Source: Deinococcus ruber (GTDB lineage: Bacteria > Deinococcota > Deinococci > Deinococcales > Deinococcaceae). From it: a DNA stretch of 64,000 nucleotides. A model generated the notes under the pieces. That model saw only the letters and a list, made by a program, of their open reading frames with translations. It was not told the DNA's origin and searched no databases. The translations under genes were made by a program, and so were the position numbers. Of this stretch, positions 10,463 through 18,488 are shown one piece after another. Location: assembly GCF_014648095.1 (NCBI RefSeq), contig NZ_BMQL01000005.1:1-64000 (forward strand). The letters run 5' to 3'. How positions within the stretch are numbered: the first letter of the stretch is position 1; the number at the start of each line of letters is the position of its first letter.

Positions 10463-10915
10463 TTAGCTCAGCGTGCGCATCCAGGTGGTGCCGCCGGGGC
10501 GAGAAGCGCTGGCGCGGTAGTGCGTGACCTGCGGGGCGTCGGGAATATCGGCCATCACGATGGCAAGCGGAACCTGCGTGAAGCCGAACGACTCCCAGTC
10601 GCCCCCGGTGCTGAACATATAAATTGCCCGGTCGCCGCGCATCTGCGCGTGGGTCACAGCGCTCATGACCAGGGCGCGGCCCAGGCCCTGCCCACGTGCG
10701 CTGGGCGACACTGCCGCGCCGCGTAGCAGCGATACGCCGTCGCCGTGTTCCAGCCCAATCGCGCCCACCGGCTGACCGTCTTTCTCCATCAGCCAGTAGG
10801 TCGTGCCCAGCACCATCACGCCGTCGGTTTCCAGGCCAGCGTCCTGCATCACCTTCAGCACAGAGCGGTAATCGGCGGGAGTTACAGCACGGATTTTGGT
10901 GTGTTCGTCGGTCAT
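10463..10915 (-). CDS. GNAT acetyltransferase, ArsN-like
   Basis: 150 aa single-domain GNAT. The run GAIGLEHGDGVSLLRGAAVSP followed by the acetyl-CoA loop RGQGLG and a RAIYMFSTGG strand before FGFTQVPL resembles the ArsN2-type arsenic-resistance acetyltransferases. The acceptor substrate is not known. Its sequence closely parallels the GNAT half of the HIT-GNAT protein encoded just upstream (AIGLEHGDG versus CIGLEHGEG; RAIYMFS versus RAVYLFS), so the two look like paralogues. It has its own TACAAT box and a GGAGG site 7 nt before the ATG. Confidence 0.82.
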   Translation of the reverse strand: MTDEHTKIRAVTPADYRSVLKVMQDAGLETDGVMVLGTTYWLMEKDGQPVGAIGLEHGDGVSLLRGAAVSPSARGQGLGRALVMSAVTHAQMRGDRAIYMFSTGGDWESFGFTQVPLAIVMADIPDAPQVTHYRASASRPGGTTWMRTLS

Positions 10916-10933
10916 GAGAATACCTCCAGGTAA

Positions 10934-10939
10934 ATTGTA
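10934..10939 (-). promoter_or_regulatory. -10 box upstream of the ArsN-like GNAT gene
   Basis: TACAAT on the minus strand, followed by a GGAGG ribosome-binding site and the ATG at 10915. It suggests that this GNAT, argA and perhaps carA can be transcribed apart from the upstream argG operon. No strong -35 box is visible. Confidence 0.4.
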
Positions 10940-10984
10940 GTGCTCTGCTAGTCTGCACGTTTTTGGCTTGGAACGTTGGAAATC

Positions 10985-11899
10985 TTAACCGGATAAGTCC
11001 AGCTTCCAGGCGGTTTCGCTGTGAATCCAGCCCCGGCACTCGCCGCTTCTCACCTGCGGCGTACCCGGCAGCGCGGCACTCAGTTCGGTCACGGGCACCT
11101 GCACGAAGCCGCGCCGCTGCCAGTACGCCCCGGCGTGACTGGAGAACAGATACACCGCCCGCTCTCCCCTGCCCCGCGCCGCACTCAGAGCGGTTTCAGC
11201 GAGCCGAGCGCCGATGCCCTGGCCCTGCCACGTCGGGGCGACACTCGCTGAGCGCAGCAGGCTCGCACCTTCGCCGTGTTCCAGGCCGATGCAGCCGACC
11301 GTCTGGCCCTGCTGAACGGCCACCCAGTACGAGCAGCCCTCCAGCGTGGCGGTGATCTTCGCCCGCTCGTCGCTCAGTCCCGTTTGCAAAATCAGGTCGT
11401 GGATGGCGGGCAGGTCGGCGGGTAAGGCGGGGCGAATGTGCAGCGCGTCTGCCACCTGCCGCAGAAACCAGCGCAGCCCCACGCCCGCCGCCGCATCGGT
11501 CTTCCAGCGCGGAATGACGTGCAGATGAACGTGCGGAATGTGTGCTCCACCTGCCGGGAAGACGTTCCAGCCCACCGTATAGCCGTCGGGCTGAACCGTG
11601 CTGTCCAGATGCGCCCGGACTTCGCCCAGCAGCGCATGGGTTGCCACCAGCTCTTCGGGCGTCAGGTCGAAGACGGTTTCACACGGTCGCCTGGTGACGA
11701 TGAAGCCGGAGAACGGAAGGCCGTCGCTGAAGCGCGAATCCTGCGAGTACACGCACAGGGCGTTTTCCAGCAGCACCTCGCCGCCCGCGAAGCTGGCCCG
11801 CGTGGAAAGCGGATTCTCGGCAGGGTGGGCCAGATGCTGCGCCCACTCCGCCTGCCGCTTTTCCAGCAGCGCACCGTCCAGCTCCAGCGTCAGCTTCAT
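10985..11899 (-). CDS. HIT-domain / GNAT acetyltransferase fusion protein
   Basis: 304 aa with two domains. Residues 1-150 are a HIT-superfamily nucleotide-binding domain with the triad segment HIPHVHLHVIPRW (His123, His125, His127). Residues ~153-290 are a GNAT domain (IRPALPADLPAIHDLI; LEHGEGASLLRSASVAP; acetyl-CoA loop QGQGIG; RRGFVQVPV) resembling ArsN-type acetyltransferases. HIT proteins hydrolyse or transfer nucleotides from phosphate or amide links; what the pair does together is unknown. The start overlaps the argH stop by 4 nt (ATGA), so it is translationally coupled to argH. Confidence 0.85.
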   Translation of the reverse strand: MKLTLELDGALLEKRQAEWAQHLAHPAENPLSTRASFAGGEVLLENALCVYSQDSRFSDGLPFSGFIVTRRPCETVFDLTPEELVATHALLGEVRAHLDSTVQPDGYTVGWNVFPAGGAHIPHVHLHVIPRWKTDAAAGVGLRWFLRQVADALHIRPALPADLPAIHDLILQTGLSDERAKITATLEGCSYWVAVQQGQTVGCIGLEHGEGASLLRSASVAPTWQGQGIGARLAETALSAARGRGERAVYLFSSHAGAYWQRRGFVQVPVTELSAALPGTPQVRSGECRGWIHSETAWKLDLSG

Positions 11900-13854
11900 T
11901 CCAGGGCTGCCTTCGCCGCCGCCACCGCTTCCTGTACCCGTTCCGGCGCAGTCCCGCCGTGGCTCAGGCGGCCTTTCACGCTGGCTTCGACGGTCAGGCT
12001 GGCGGCCACTTCAGCACTCAGCAGCGGGTGGGCGGCCTTCATCTCGGCATCGGTCAGTTCCCAGAGCTGACGCCCCGAACGACTCGCCACGCCCACCAGT
12101 CCGCCCACCACTTCATGCGCCTCACGGAAGGGCACGCCCTGCCGGGCCAGCAGATCGGCCAGATCGGTGGCCGTGCTGTAGCCCCGCGCTGCCGCCGCCC
12201 GCGTGGTTTCGGCGTTCCAGACACTCTTCGGCAGCATCTCGGCGTACAGCCGCAGCGTGATGGCGCAGGTGTCGAAGCTGTCGAACACGCCCTCCTTGTC
12301 TTCCTGAAGGTCTTTGTTGTAGGCCAGCGGCGTGCCCTTCACCACTGTCAGCAGGCCCATCAGATTGCCGAAGACCCGCCCCGATTTGCCGCGTGCCAGT
12401 TCCGACACGTCCGGGTTCTTCTTCTGCGGCATGATGCTGCTGCCGGTCGTGTGCGAGTCGGGCAGCGTCAGAAAGCCGAATTCGAAGGTCGAGTACAGCA
12501 CCGTTTCTTCGGACAGCCGCGACAGGTGCGCCATCAGGACAGCGCACGCCGCCAGGAATTCCAGCGCGAAATCGCGGCTGCCCACGCCGTCCAGACTGTT
12601 GGCGGTGGGCCGGGCAAACCCCAGCGCGGCGGCGGTGTCATGGCGGTCGATGGGCCAGGGTGTACCCGCCAGCGCCGAACTGCCCAGCGGCGATTCGTCC
12701 ATGCGGGCAGCGGCGTCGCGCAGTCGGCCCTCGTCGCGTTCGAGCATGGCGGCGTAGGCCATAAACCAGTGACTCAGCAGAATCGGCTGCGCGACCTGAA
12801 GGTGGGTATACCCCGGCAGAATCACTGCCGAACCGCCGTCCGAGGTCAGGTGCTTCTCGGCCTCCTGCACCATCACCCGGCGCAGATCACGCGTCAGAGC
12901 GGCCAGTTCCAGCGCGGCTTCCTTGACGAACAGCCGGAAATCGACGGCGACCTGATCGTTGCGGCTGCGGGCGGTGTGCAGCTTGCCCGCCACCGGCCCG
13001 ATACGGTCCCGCAGCGCCGCCTCGATATTCATGTGCACGTCTTCGCGGTCGAGCCGCCACTCGAACTGTCCGGCCTGAATATCGCTCAGGATGGCCTGGA
13101 GCCCCGCGCTGATCTGCGCCACCTCGCCCGGTTGCAGAATGCCGACCCGCCCCAGCATGGCGACGTGCGCGAGCGACCCGCGAATATCCTGCGCGTAGAG
13201 GCGCTGATCGAAGGGAACAGAGGCGTTGTACTGCTCGACCAGCGGCGCGGTACTCTCGGCAAAGCGCCCGCCCCAGAGTTTCTTGTCGGATGAAGTGGTG
13301 GGTGGTTCGTTCTGGGAAGTCATTGGCTCCTCTGTCGGTCTGAAAGAGTCGGGGGCGGAATGCTCAGGTCTGGCAGCATCGGTCACGAGTTTGGTCAGCA
13401 CCACCGGCACCGGGCTGTGGGGGCTGGCAAAGGCATACACATCGTCGCTGCGGGTGTACCCCAGCCGCTGATAAAACGGCAGGACGCCGAGGTTGTAGAG
13501 GCTGACTGCCAGCAGCACCCGCTCGAAGCCCTGCCGCCGGGCGTGGGCCTCGACCGCTGCCACCAGCTGCCGCGCCAGCCCCTCGCCGCGTGCGTGTGGT
13601 AGCACCGCCAGCTTGTTGAGCGTCAGGGTGCGCTGCCCCTCGGGGTCGCTCAGGTCGGGTCGCCAGCCCACCACGCCCACCACCGCGCCGCTGTCGTCCT
13701 GCACCACGTACCCGCCCGCTTCGCGCAGGCTCCATTCCACGTCGTGCACGGTCACGCGGTTCCAGCTGCTGCGGGCGTCCATCCCCGCCGCCATCATGAC
13801 CGCATGAAAAACGGGGGCGTCGCCGGGCGTGGTGGCCCGCAGGCGATACGTCAC
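11896..13854 (-). CDS. argH: GNAT-argininosuccinate lyase fusion (ArgH with N-terminal GNAT)
   Basis: 652 codons without an internal stop. Residues 1-~160 are a GNAT domain (RLRATTPGDAPVFHAVMM; LNKLAVLPHARGEGLARQL; YQRLGYTRSDDVYAF). Residues 178-652 are a full-length argininosuccinate lyase (KKLWGGRFAESTAPLVEQYN; signature GSSIMPQKKNPDVSELARGK), which cleaves argininosuccinate to arginine and fumarate. Met178 is itself preceded by AGAGGAGCC directly before the ATG at 13323, so a free ArgH of 475 aa may also be made by internal initiation. The GTG start overlaps the preceding GNAT stop (GTGA). Confidence 0.9.
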   Translation of the reverse strand: MTYRLRATTPGDAPVFHAVMMAAGMDARSSWNRVTVHDVEWSLREAGGYVVQDDSGAVVGVVGWRPDLSDPEGQRTLTLNKLAVLPHARGEGLARQLVAAVEAHARRQGFERVLLAVSLYNLGVLPFYQRLGYTRSDDVYAFASPHSPVPVVLTKLVTDAARPEHSAPDSFRPTEEPMTSQNEPPTTSSDKKLWGGRFAESTAPLVEQYNASVPFDQRLYAQDIRGSLAHVAMLGRVGILQPGEVAQISAGLQAILSDIQAGQFEWRLDREDVHMNIEAALRDRIGPVAGKLHTARSRNDQVAVDFRLFVKEAALELAALTRDLRRVMVQEAEKHLTSDGGSAVILPGYTHLQVAQPILLSHWFMAYAAMLERDEGRLRDAAARMDESPLGSSALAGTPWPIDRHDTAAALGFARPTANSLDGVGSRDFALEFLAACAVLMAHLSRLSEETVLYSTFEFGFLTLPDSHTTGSSIMPQKKNPDVSELARGKSGRVFGNLMGLLTVVKGTPLAYNKDLQEDKEGVFDSFDTCAITLRLYAEMLPKSVWNAETTRAAAARGYSTATDLADLLARQGVPFREAHEVVGGLVGVASRSGRQLWELTDAEMKAAHPLLSAEVAASLTVEASVKGRLSHGGTAPERVQEAVAAAKAALE

Positions 13855-14339
13855 GGGTTCTCCAGCATCAGGCGCATCTCGTTGGTGGCAGTAAAGCCCA
13901 GCTTTTCGTACAGGGGCCGCCCGAATTCGCTGGCATGCAGGCTCAGGATGCGGATACCGCGCTGCCGGGTTTCCGCGATGGCCGTCTCGGTCAGCTGCCG
14001 CGCCAGCCCCCGGCCCCGGTGAGCGGGATGCACATACACGTTCAGCAGGTAACCTCTGAGCGGCTGCGGATCAACGAAGTGCGGCGGCCAGTCGAGCAGC
14101 AACAGACCCGCGCCCGCTACCACCTCGCCGCCCGTCTCAATCAGCCAGCCCAGATAGCTTGCGGCCTCCAGATGCCGCCGGACCCAGGGGGCAAACTGCG
14201 CCACCTCTTCGCGGTACTCCACGCCCATATCGGTGAACATCGCCTCGCGCTGAGCCGCGATGATGGCGGCGTCGGCCAGCACGGCGGGCCGCCGGACATA
14301 CCCGCTCGGCGTCACGCTGTCTTCTTCCTGCACCTTCAC
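13851..14339 (-). CDS. GNAT acetyltransferase
   Basis: 162 aa GNAT with a GTG start preceded by an excellent AAGGAGGT site 6 nt upstream. Motifs: VRRPAVLADAAIIAAQREAMF at the N-terminus, LLNVYVHPAHRGRGLARQLTE with the acetyl-CoA loop RGRGLA, and FGRPLYEKLGFTATNEMRL at the C-terminus. The substrate is not predictable. It lies between another GNAT and the GNAT-ArgH gene and overlaps the latter by 4 nt. Confidence 0.87.
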   Translation of the reverse strand: MKVQEEDSVTPSGYVRRPAVLADAAIIAAQREAMFTDMGVEYREEVAQFAPWVRRHLEAASYLGWLIETGGEVVAGAGLLLLDWPPHFVDPQPLRGYLLNVYVHPAHRGRGLARQLTETAIAETRQRGIRILSLHASEFGRPLYEKLGFTATNEMRLMLENP

Positions 14340-14383
14340 TGTTCCACCTCCTTGCAGCTTCCCCAGGTCTTCTCGTTCCCGCG

Positions 14384-14866
14384 TCACGGTGCCCACCCGT
14401 CCAGCTTCAGGCGCATCTCGGGCGCGGCGACCTGTTCGAAGCCCAGCCGCGCATAGATGCCCTGACCCAGCGGCGCGGCGTTCAGGGTGGCCGACTTTAG
14501 CCCGCGCCGCTGAGCCTCGCGCAGCACCTTGCGGGTCAGAGCTTCTCCCAGGCCACGCCCACGAAACTCGGGCACGGTATACACGCCCTGCACCTGGGCA
14601 CGCACTCCGCCCGGATCGCTCGGCACCGGCACCACCGGCAGAAACATCAGCGCGGCGCAGGCCACCGCTGCCCCGTCCTGCTCGGCCAACAGCGCCCAGT
14701 AGCGCCCGTCGGTCAGCGCCTCGGCAAAATAGGCCGTCCAGCACGCTTCCCAGCCATCTTCCAGCGCCACGCCGAAGCCCGTGACCATACCCGCCCGGAA
14801 CCGGGCCAGCAGCGCCGCATCGTCCGGCGTCGCCACGCGCAGGGTGAAACCGTCCGGAAGGCTCAC
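14384..14866 (-). CDS. GNAT acetyltransferase
   Basis: 160 aa GNAT. Motifs: TLRVATPDDAALLARFRAGM, VQGVYTVPEFRGRGLGEALTRK with loop RGRGLG, and GIYARLGFEQVAAPEMRLKL. The ending resembles that of the next gene (ENEMRLMLE versus APEMRLKLD), suggesting tandem duplication. The GTG start overlaps the stop of the DinB-fold gene (GTGA), so the start is fixed by coupling. The acceptor substrate is unknown. Confidence 0.87.
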   Translation of the reverse strand: MSLPDGFTLRVATPDDAALLARFRAGMVTGFGVALEDGWEACWTAYFAEALTDGRYWALLAEQDGAAVACAALMFLPVVPVPSDPGGVRAQVQGVYTVPEFRGRGLGEALTRKVLREAQRRGLKSATLNAAPLGQGIYARLGFEQVAAPEMRLKLDGWAP

Positions 14867-15303
14867 GCGCCCGTTCGCTCCCAGACCTGCGCCAGATGGT
14901 GAAGCTGGTGGCGCACATAGTCGGCAGCCACAAACTCCAGCGTCACGGGGTCGCCGCCGCCGATGCTGAGGGTGTGGTGCAGGCTGTCCGGCGGCAGGTG
15001 CTCGATCAGGTGCGCGAGCTGAAGCTGATACGCCTGCCACAGCGCCACCACCTCGGCCCAGGGCCGCTCCTGATAGCCGCCGATCTGCACCCAGTCGTTC
15101 TGGGCATAGCCCGGCAGCCTCAGGCCATCTTCCACACTGGCCCGCACGAAGCGGACGTGGTTGTTCACGCCGCTGTCGATCAGGTGGCCCAGCACCTGCT
15201 TGGCGCTCCACACGGCGGGGGCAGGCTGGCGGGCGGCCCGTTCCTCCGACAGCGCTTCCAGCCGGGGCAGCGCGTCCAGCACCACTTCGCGCAGCGTCGT
15301 CAC
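14863..15303 (-). CDS. DinB-superfamily (four-helix bundle) protein
   Basis: 146 aa DinB-fold protein, probably a metal-binding four-helix bundle enzyme of the bacillithiol/mycothiol transferase-like type. Putative metal ligands are His in VLGHLIDSGVNNHVRF and the HQLHHLAQVW motif near the C-terminus, in the usual positions. The GTG start lies 1 nt after the argG stop and the stop overlaps the next gene, so it belongs to the argG operon. The substrate is unknown. Confidence 0.83.
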   Translation of the reverse strand: MTTLREVVLDALPRLEALSEERAARQPAPAVWSAKQVLGHLIDSGVNNHVRFVRASVEDGLRLPGYAQNDWVQIGGYQERPWAEVVALWQAYQLQLAHLIEHLPPDSLHHTLSIGGGDPVTLEFVAADYVRHQLHHLAQVWERTGA

Positions 15304-15304
15304 T

Positions 15305-16570
15305 TCAGACCTCTTGGGCCTGCTGCGGTTGCACCTGCGCCTTGGCGTCCGAGCGGGCCTTGACGCGCAGGCGCAGGGCATTGAGCTTGATGAAGGCTCC
15401 GGCGTCGTGCTGGTTGTAGTCGCCGCCCGCCTCGAAGCTCACCAGATCCTTGTCGTACAGGCTCTTGGGAGCCTTGCGCCCGACCACCTGCACCGCGCCC
15501 TTGTACAGCTTCAGGCGGGCGGTGCCGGTCACGCTGCTGGCAACATGGTCGAAATACACCTGAAGCGCCTCGCGCTCGGGGGCGAACCAGAAGCCGTTGT
15601 ACACCAGCTCGGCGTACTTGGGCGACAGCTGATCGCGCTGATGAACCACTTCACGGTCGAGCGTCAGGCTCTCGACGGCTCGGCGGGCAAGCTGAAGGAT
15701 GGTGCCGCCGGGCGTCTCGTACACGCCGCGAGACTTCATGCCCACGAAGCGGTTTTCCACCATGTCGAGGCGGCCCACGCCGTGCAGCCCGGCGACTTCG
15801 TTGGCCTTCGCCAGCAGCGCGGCGGGCGAGAGCGCCTCACCGTTGATCGAAACGGGGTTGCCCGCCTCGAAGCTGATCTCCAGATACTCCGCTTCGCTGG
15901 GCGCGTCTTCGGCACTCCTGGTCAGCTTGAACATGTGGGCGGGCGGCTCGGCCCAGGGGTCTTCCAGAATGCCGCCCTCATACGAGATGTGCAGCAGGTT
16001 GGCGTCGGTGCTCCAGGGGTCTTTCTTGGTGGTGGGCACGGGAATGCCGTGCTCGTGGGCAAACGCTTCCAGGTCGGCGCGGCCCTGAAACTCCCACTCG
16101 CGCCAGGGAGCCACGGTCACGATCTCGGGTTCCAGCGCCAGCGCACTCATCTCGAAGCGCACCTGATCGTTGCCCTTGCCGGTCGCGCCGTGCGACACCG
16201 CTACCGCGCCTTCTTTGGCGGCGATTTCCACCAGTTTCTTGGCGATGAGCGGGCGGGCGATGCTGGTGCCCAGCAGGTAATAGCCCTCGTAGTGCGGCGC
16301 GGCGCGGAACATCGGGAACACGTAGTCGCGCACGAATTCTTCTTTCAGGTCAAGCGCATAGGCCGCCACCGCGCCGGTATTCAGCGCCTTCACGCGGGCT
16401 TCCTCCACCTCGTCGCCTTGCCCCAGATCGGCGGTGAAGCACACCACGTCGTAGTTTCGCTCGGTCTGGAGCCACTTCAGGATGATGCTGGTGTCGAGGC
16501 CGCCCGAGTAGGCGAGGACGATTTTCGGCTTGCTGGCAGTGGTCGGGGTGGCGTCATTCAGTTGGGTCAT
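15305..16570 (-). CDS. argG: Argininosuccinate synthase
   Basis: Condenses citrulline and aspartate with ATP to argininosuccinate, the step before ArgH. The 421 aa length is standard with a slightly extended Ala/Lys/Gln tail. The ATP pyrophosphatase P-loop is [17 protein letters not shown] (about residues 18-34); other family segments are [30 protein letters not shown] and [26 protein letters not shown] lies 8 nt before the ATG. It is the first gene of an operon whose promoter carries two ARG-box-like operators and whose transcript has a roughly 190 nt structured leader. Confidence 0.97.
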   Translation of the reverse strand: MTQLNDATPTTASKPKIVLAYSGGLDTSIILKWLQTERNYDVVCFTADLGQGDEVEEARVKALNTGAVAAYALDLKEEFVRDYVFPMFRAAPHYEGYYLLGTSIARPLIAKKLVEIAAKEGAVAVSHGATGKGNDQVRFEMSALALEPEIVTVAPWREWEFQGRADLEAFAHEHGIPVPTTKKDPWSTDANLLHISYEGGILEDPWAEPPAHMFKLTRSAEDAPSEAEYLEISFEAGNPVSINGEALSPAALLAKANEVAGLHGVGRLDMVENRFVGMKSRGVYETPGGTILQLARRAVESLTLDREVVHQRDQLSPKYAELVYNGFWFAPEREALQVYFDHVASSVTGTARLKLYKGAVQVVGRKAPKSLYDKDLVSFEAGGDYNQHDAGAFIKLNALRLRVKARSDAKAQVQPQQAQEV

Positions 16571-16647
16571 GGCTTGATTCTCCCTTGTTTTGCTGAGGAT
16601 GTGGCTGCGTGCTGTGGTGCGGGCGGCTCAGTGGGTGGACAGCACAA

Positions 16648-16719
16648 GACCGCCCGGAGCGCGTGACTTCGCCCGGCCTTCCTAACGATCAGGAGGCCGG
16701 GGGTCAGCGTCGGGCGGTC
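16648..16719 (-). promoter_or_regulatory. Structured 5' leader of argG (nested hairpins)
   Basis: Within the argG leader, GACCGCCCG and CGGGCGGTC (16711-16719 with 16648-16656) form a perfect 9 bp outer stem. Inside it, CCCGGCCT (16694-16701) pairs with AGGCCGGG (16672-16679), extended by CCT/AGG past a single bulge to a 7 nt loop. The element ends about 78 nt before the ATG and has no U-tract, so it is not a plain terminator. Confidence 0.5.
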
Positions 16720-16734
16720 AGAGTCTGCATCAGA

Positions 16735-16769
16735 TGAATGTTTATACACCTTAGGCGTATAGGTATGCA
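16735..16769 (-). promoter_or_regulatory. Tandem ARG-box-like operators upstream of argG
   Basis: Two 14 bp sites fit the ArgR core TGNATNNNNATNCA on the minus strand: TGCATACCTATACG (16756-16769, one mismatch) and TGTATAAACATTCA (16735-16748, no mismatch). Their centres are 21 bp apart, the spacing of paired ARG boxes in enterobacteria. They lie just downstream of the -10 box, so a bound ArgR would block initiation. No argR gene is in the window. Confidence 0.7.
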
Positions 16770-16770
16770 G

Positions 16771-16799
16771 AAGGTAGCAAACCACAGCGGGCAGGTCAA
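16771..16799 (-). promoter_or_regulatory. argG operon promoter
   Basis: On the minus strand TTGACC (16794-16799), a 17 bp spacer and TACCTT (16771-16776) give a good housekeeping promoter. The -35 box overlaps the stop codon of the upstream aminotransferase gene, and the predicted start of transcription falls inside the first ARG-box-like site. Confidence 0.65.
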
Positions 16800-17923
16800 G
16801 CCTTCAGAAACGCTCCAAGCCGCTGAAGTGCCCGCTCGATCTCGCTTTCCGGCTTGCAGAACGCCAGCCGGATCAGGCCAGCGGGGGCCGCACCTTCGGC
16901 ATAGAAAGCGCTACCGGGAATGACCGCCACCCCGCCGTGTTCCACCAGTGCAAACGGGTCGAGGCCCGGTGCGAGCGCCGTCAGAAAATACGTGCCGCCC
17001 GGCTCCTGCACCGCCAGTCCCAGGTCGCGCAGGCCCGCTGCCAGCAGGCGCATCCGGTCGCCGTAAGCCTGGCGAAGCTGCCCGTACAGGCCGTGTTGCC
17101 GGGCCACGGGCAGCGCTGCCGCCACTGCCGCCTGAAGTGGCGCGGGCGCACAGAAGGTGGCCCACTGGTGCAGGCCCGCCACCTCGGGGGCCAGTCCGGG
17201 CGGGGTCACGATCCAGCCGACGCGCCAGCCGGTCGCCTCCAGCCGCTTACCCGCGCTGCCCACCGTGAAGGTGCGCTCGGGGGCGAGGGTTCGCAGCGAC
17301 AGGGGCCGCTCTCCGTAATACAGTTCGTCGTACACCTCGTCCGAGATCAGCCACAGGTCGTGCCGACGGGCCAGCGCTGCCACGCGTTCCAGCTCGGCTC
17401 TGGTGAAGACGTGCCCGGTGGGATTGTGCGGGCTGTTCAGCAGCAGAGCGCGGGTGCGCGGGGTGACGAGGGCTTCGAGCGCGTCGAGGTCGGGTGTCCA
17501 TTGCCCGCTTCCAGAGGACATGTCCAGCGTCATCGGCACCAGCACCGGGGCCGCGCCGCTGAGCGCTGCCTGCGGGCGATACACGTCGAAGACCGGCTCG
17601 AACATCAGCACTTCATCGCCTGCGCCGTACAGTGCGTCGGCCAGCACGTGCAGCGCTTCGGTGGCCCCGCAGGTGATCACCACGTCGTCGGCGTTCACGG
17701 CCAGATCGTCGGCCAGTGCCTGCCGCAGTGCGGGCGAGCCGAGCGGCGCGGTGTACTGGTCGGCGGTGCCCAGCGCACTTCTCGCCGCTTCCAGCAGGAA
17801 TTCGGGCGGCGACCCGGCGGGAAAGCCCTGCCCCAGGTTGACCGCGCCGTGAACCGCAGCGAGGCGGCTCATACGCGAGAAGATGCTCTCGGCGGCAAGC
17901 TGACGGCGTGCATGAAGCTGCAT
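16796..17923 (-). CDS. Class I/II PLP-dependent aminotransferase (methionine/kynurenine aminotransferase-like)
   Basis: 375 aa fold-type I aminotransferase. Motifs: VNLGQGFPAGSPPEFLLEAA near the N-terminus, LNSPHNPTGHVF (substrate and PLP contacts), LISDEVYDELYYG, the Schiff-base Lys in TVGSAGKRLEATGWRVGW, and C-terminal LIRLAFCKP with the carboxylate-binding Arg. The pattern fits the YbdL/kynurenine aminotransferase subgroup that uses methionine, glutamine or aromatic amino acids; exact substrate is uncertain. The start was set at MQLHARRQ because CACAAT lies 6 nt before it. It ends on the argG promoter. Confidence 0.88.
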   Translation of the reverse strand: MQLHARRQLAAESIFSRMSRLAAVHGAVNLGQGFPAGSPPEFLLEAARSALGTADQYTAPLGSPALRQALADDLAVNADDVVITCGATEALHVLADALYGAGDEVLMFEPVFDVYRPQAALSGAAPVLVPMTLDMSSGSGQWTPDLDALEALVTPRTRALLLNSPHNPTGHVFTRAELERVAALARRHDLWLISDEVYDELYYGERPLSLRTLAPERTFTVGSAGKRLEATGWRVGWIVTPPGLAPEVAGLHQWATFCAPAPLQAAVAAALPVARQHGLYGQLRQAYGDRMRLLAAGLRDLGLAVQEPGGTYFLTALAPGLDPFALVEHGGVAVIPGSAFYAEGAAPAGLIRLAFCKPESEIERALQRLGAFLKA

Positions 17924-17929
17924 ACCGGC

Positions 17930-17935
17930 ATTGTG
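17930..17935 (-). promoter_or_regulatory. -10 box of a leaderless promoter for the aminotransferase
   Basis: CACAAT on the minus strand, 6 nt before the ATG at 17923 and with no Shine-Dalgarno site. It argues against the ATG 45 nt further upstream. Confidence 0.45.
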
Positions 17936-18005
17936 GCGCGTTCGGCAGCCCCCGCACAGCAGAGACATACACAGCCCGCCGACCAGGTGCCGCCGCCAAG
18001 GCTCC

Positions 18006-18482
18006 TCAGGGCAGGCGGTAGTTGATTCCCGCCCGCAGCCCGAAACTGAGTTGCAGCCCCGACACGCTGCCGAACGCGATTCCCGGCCCCGCCGACGCCT
18101 CTACGAACGGCGTGAAGGCGGTGGCATTGGCAAAATTGACGCCCGCCAGCACATTCGGATACAGCCCCACGCGCACGCCCCGTGCCGGAAGAGCCAGCGC
18201 CATGCCCAGGCCGAAGCCGTAATAAGGCTGCACGTAGCCCTGAAGTTGCGGCGGCAGGGGCATCAGATACGACACGTCTGCCGCTGCTGCCGAGTCTTCG
18301 AAAACTGGAAGCAACCTGCCGTATCCCAGGCCCACGCGCACGCCATTATCCTGCTGATACTGCACGCCCACCATCAGCGCACCCGTCTGAACGCTGCCGA
18401 CCACACCCAGCTGATCGGCGGCGATGGCACTGGACGCGGCACACAAAGAGAGGAGAAGAAGGCCGGACAGTGCGGAGTTCAT
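18006..18482 (-). CDS. Secreted beta-barrel-like protein, paralogue of the upstream gene
   Basis: 158 aa with a signal peptide (cleavage expected after SSAIA, about residue 21). The rest is made of alternating short hydrophobic strands rich in Gly, Tyr and Val (VGVQYQQDNGVRVGLGYGR; PYYGFGLGMALALPARGVRV) and ends in the short strand GINYRLP, as in small outer-membrane or surface beta proteins. Function is unknown. It shares length, strand pattern and C-terminus with the gene at 18580-19050 and lies 97 bp from it, so the two are a tandem pair. Confidence 0.75.
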   Translation of the reverse strand: MNSALSGLLLLSLCAASSAIAADQLGVVGSVQTGALMVGVQYQQDNGVRVGLGYGRLLPVFEDSAAAADVSYLMPLPPQLQGYVQPYYGFGLGMALALPARGVRVGLYPNVLAGVNFANATAFTPFVEASAGPGIAFGSVSGLQLSFGLRAGINYRLP

Positions 18483-18488
18483 CCGGGC

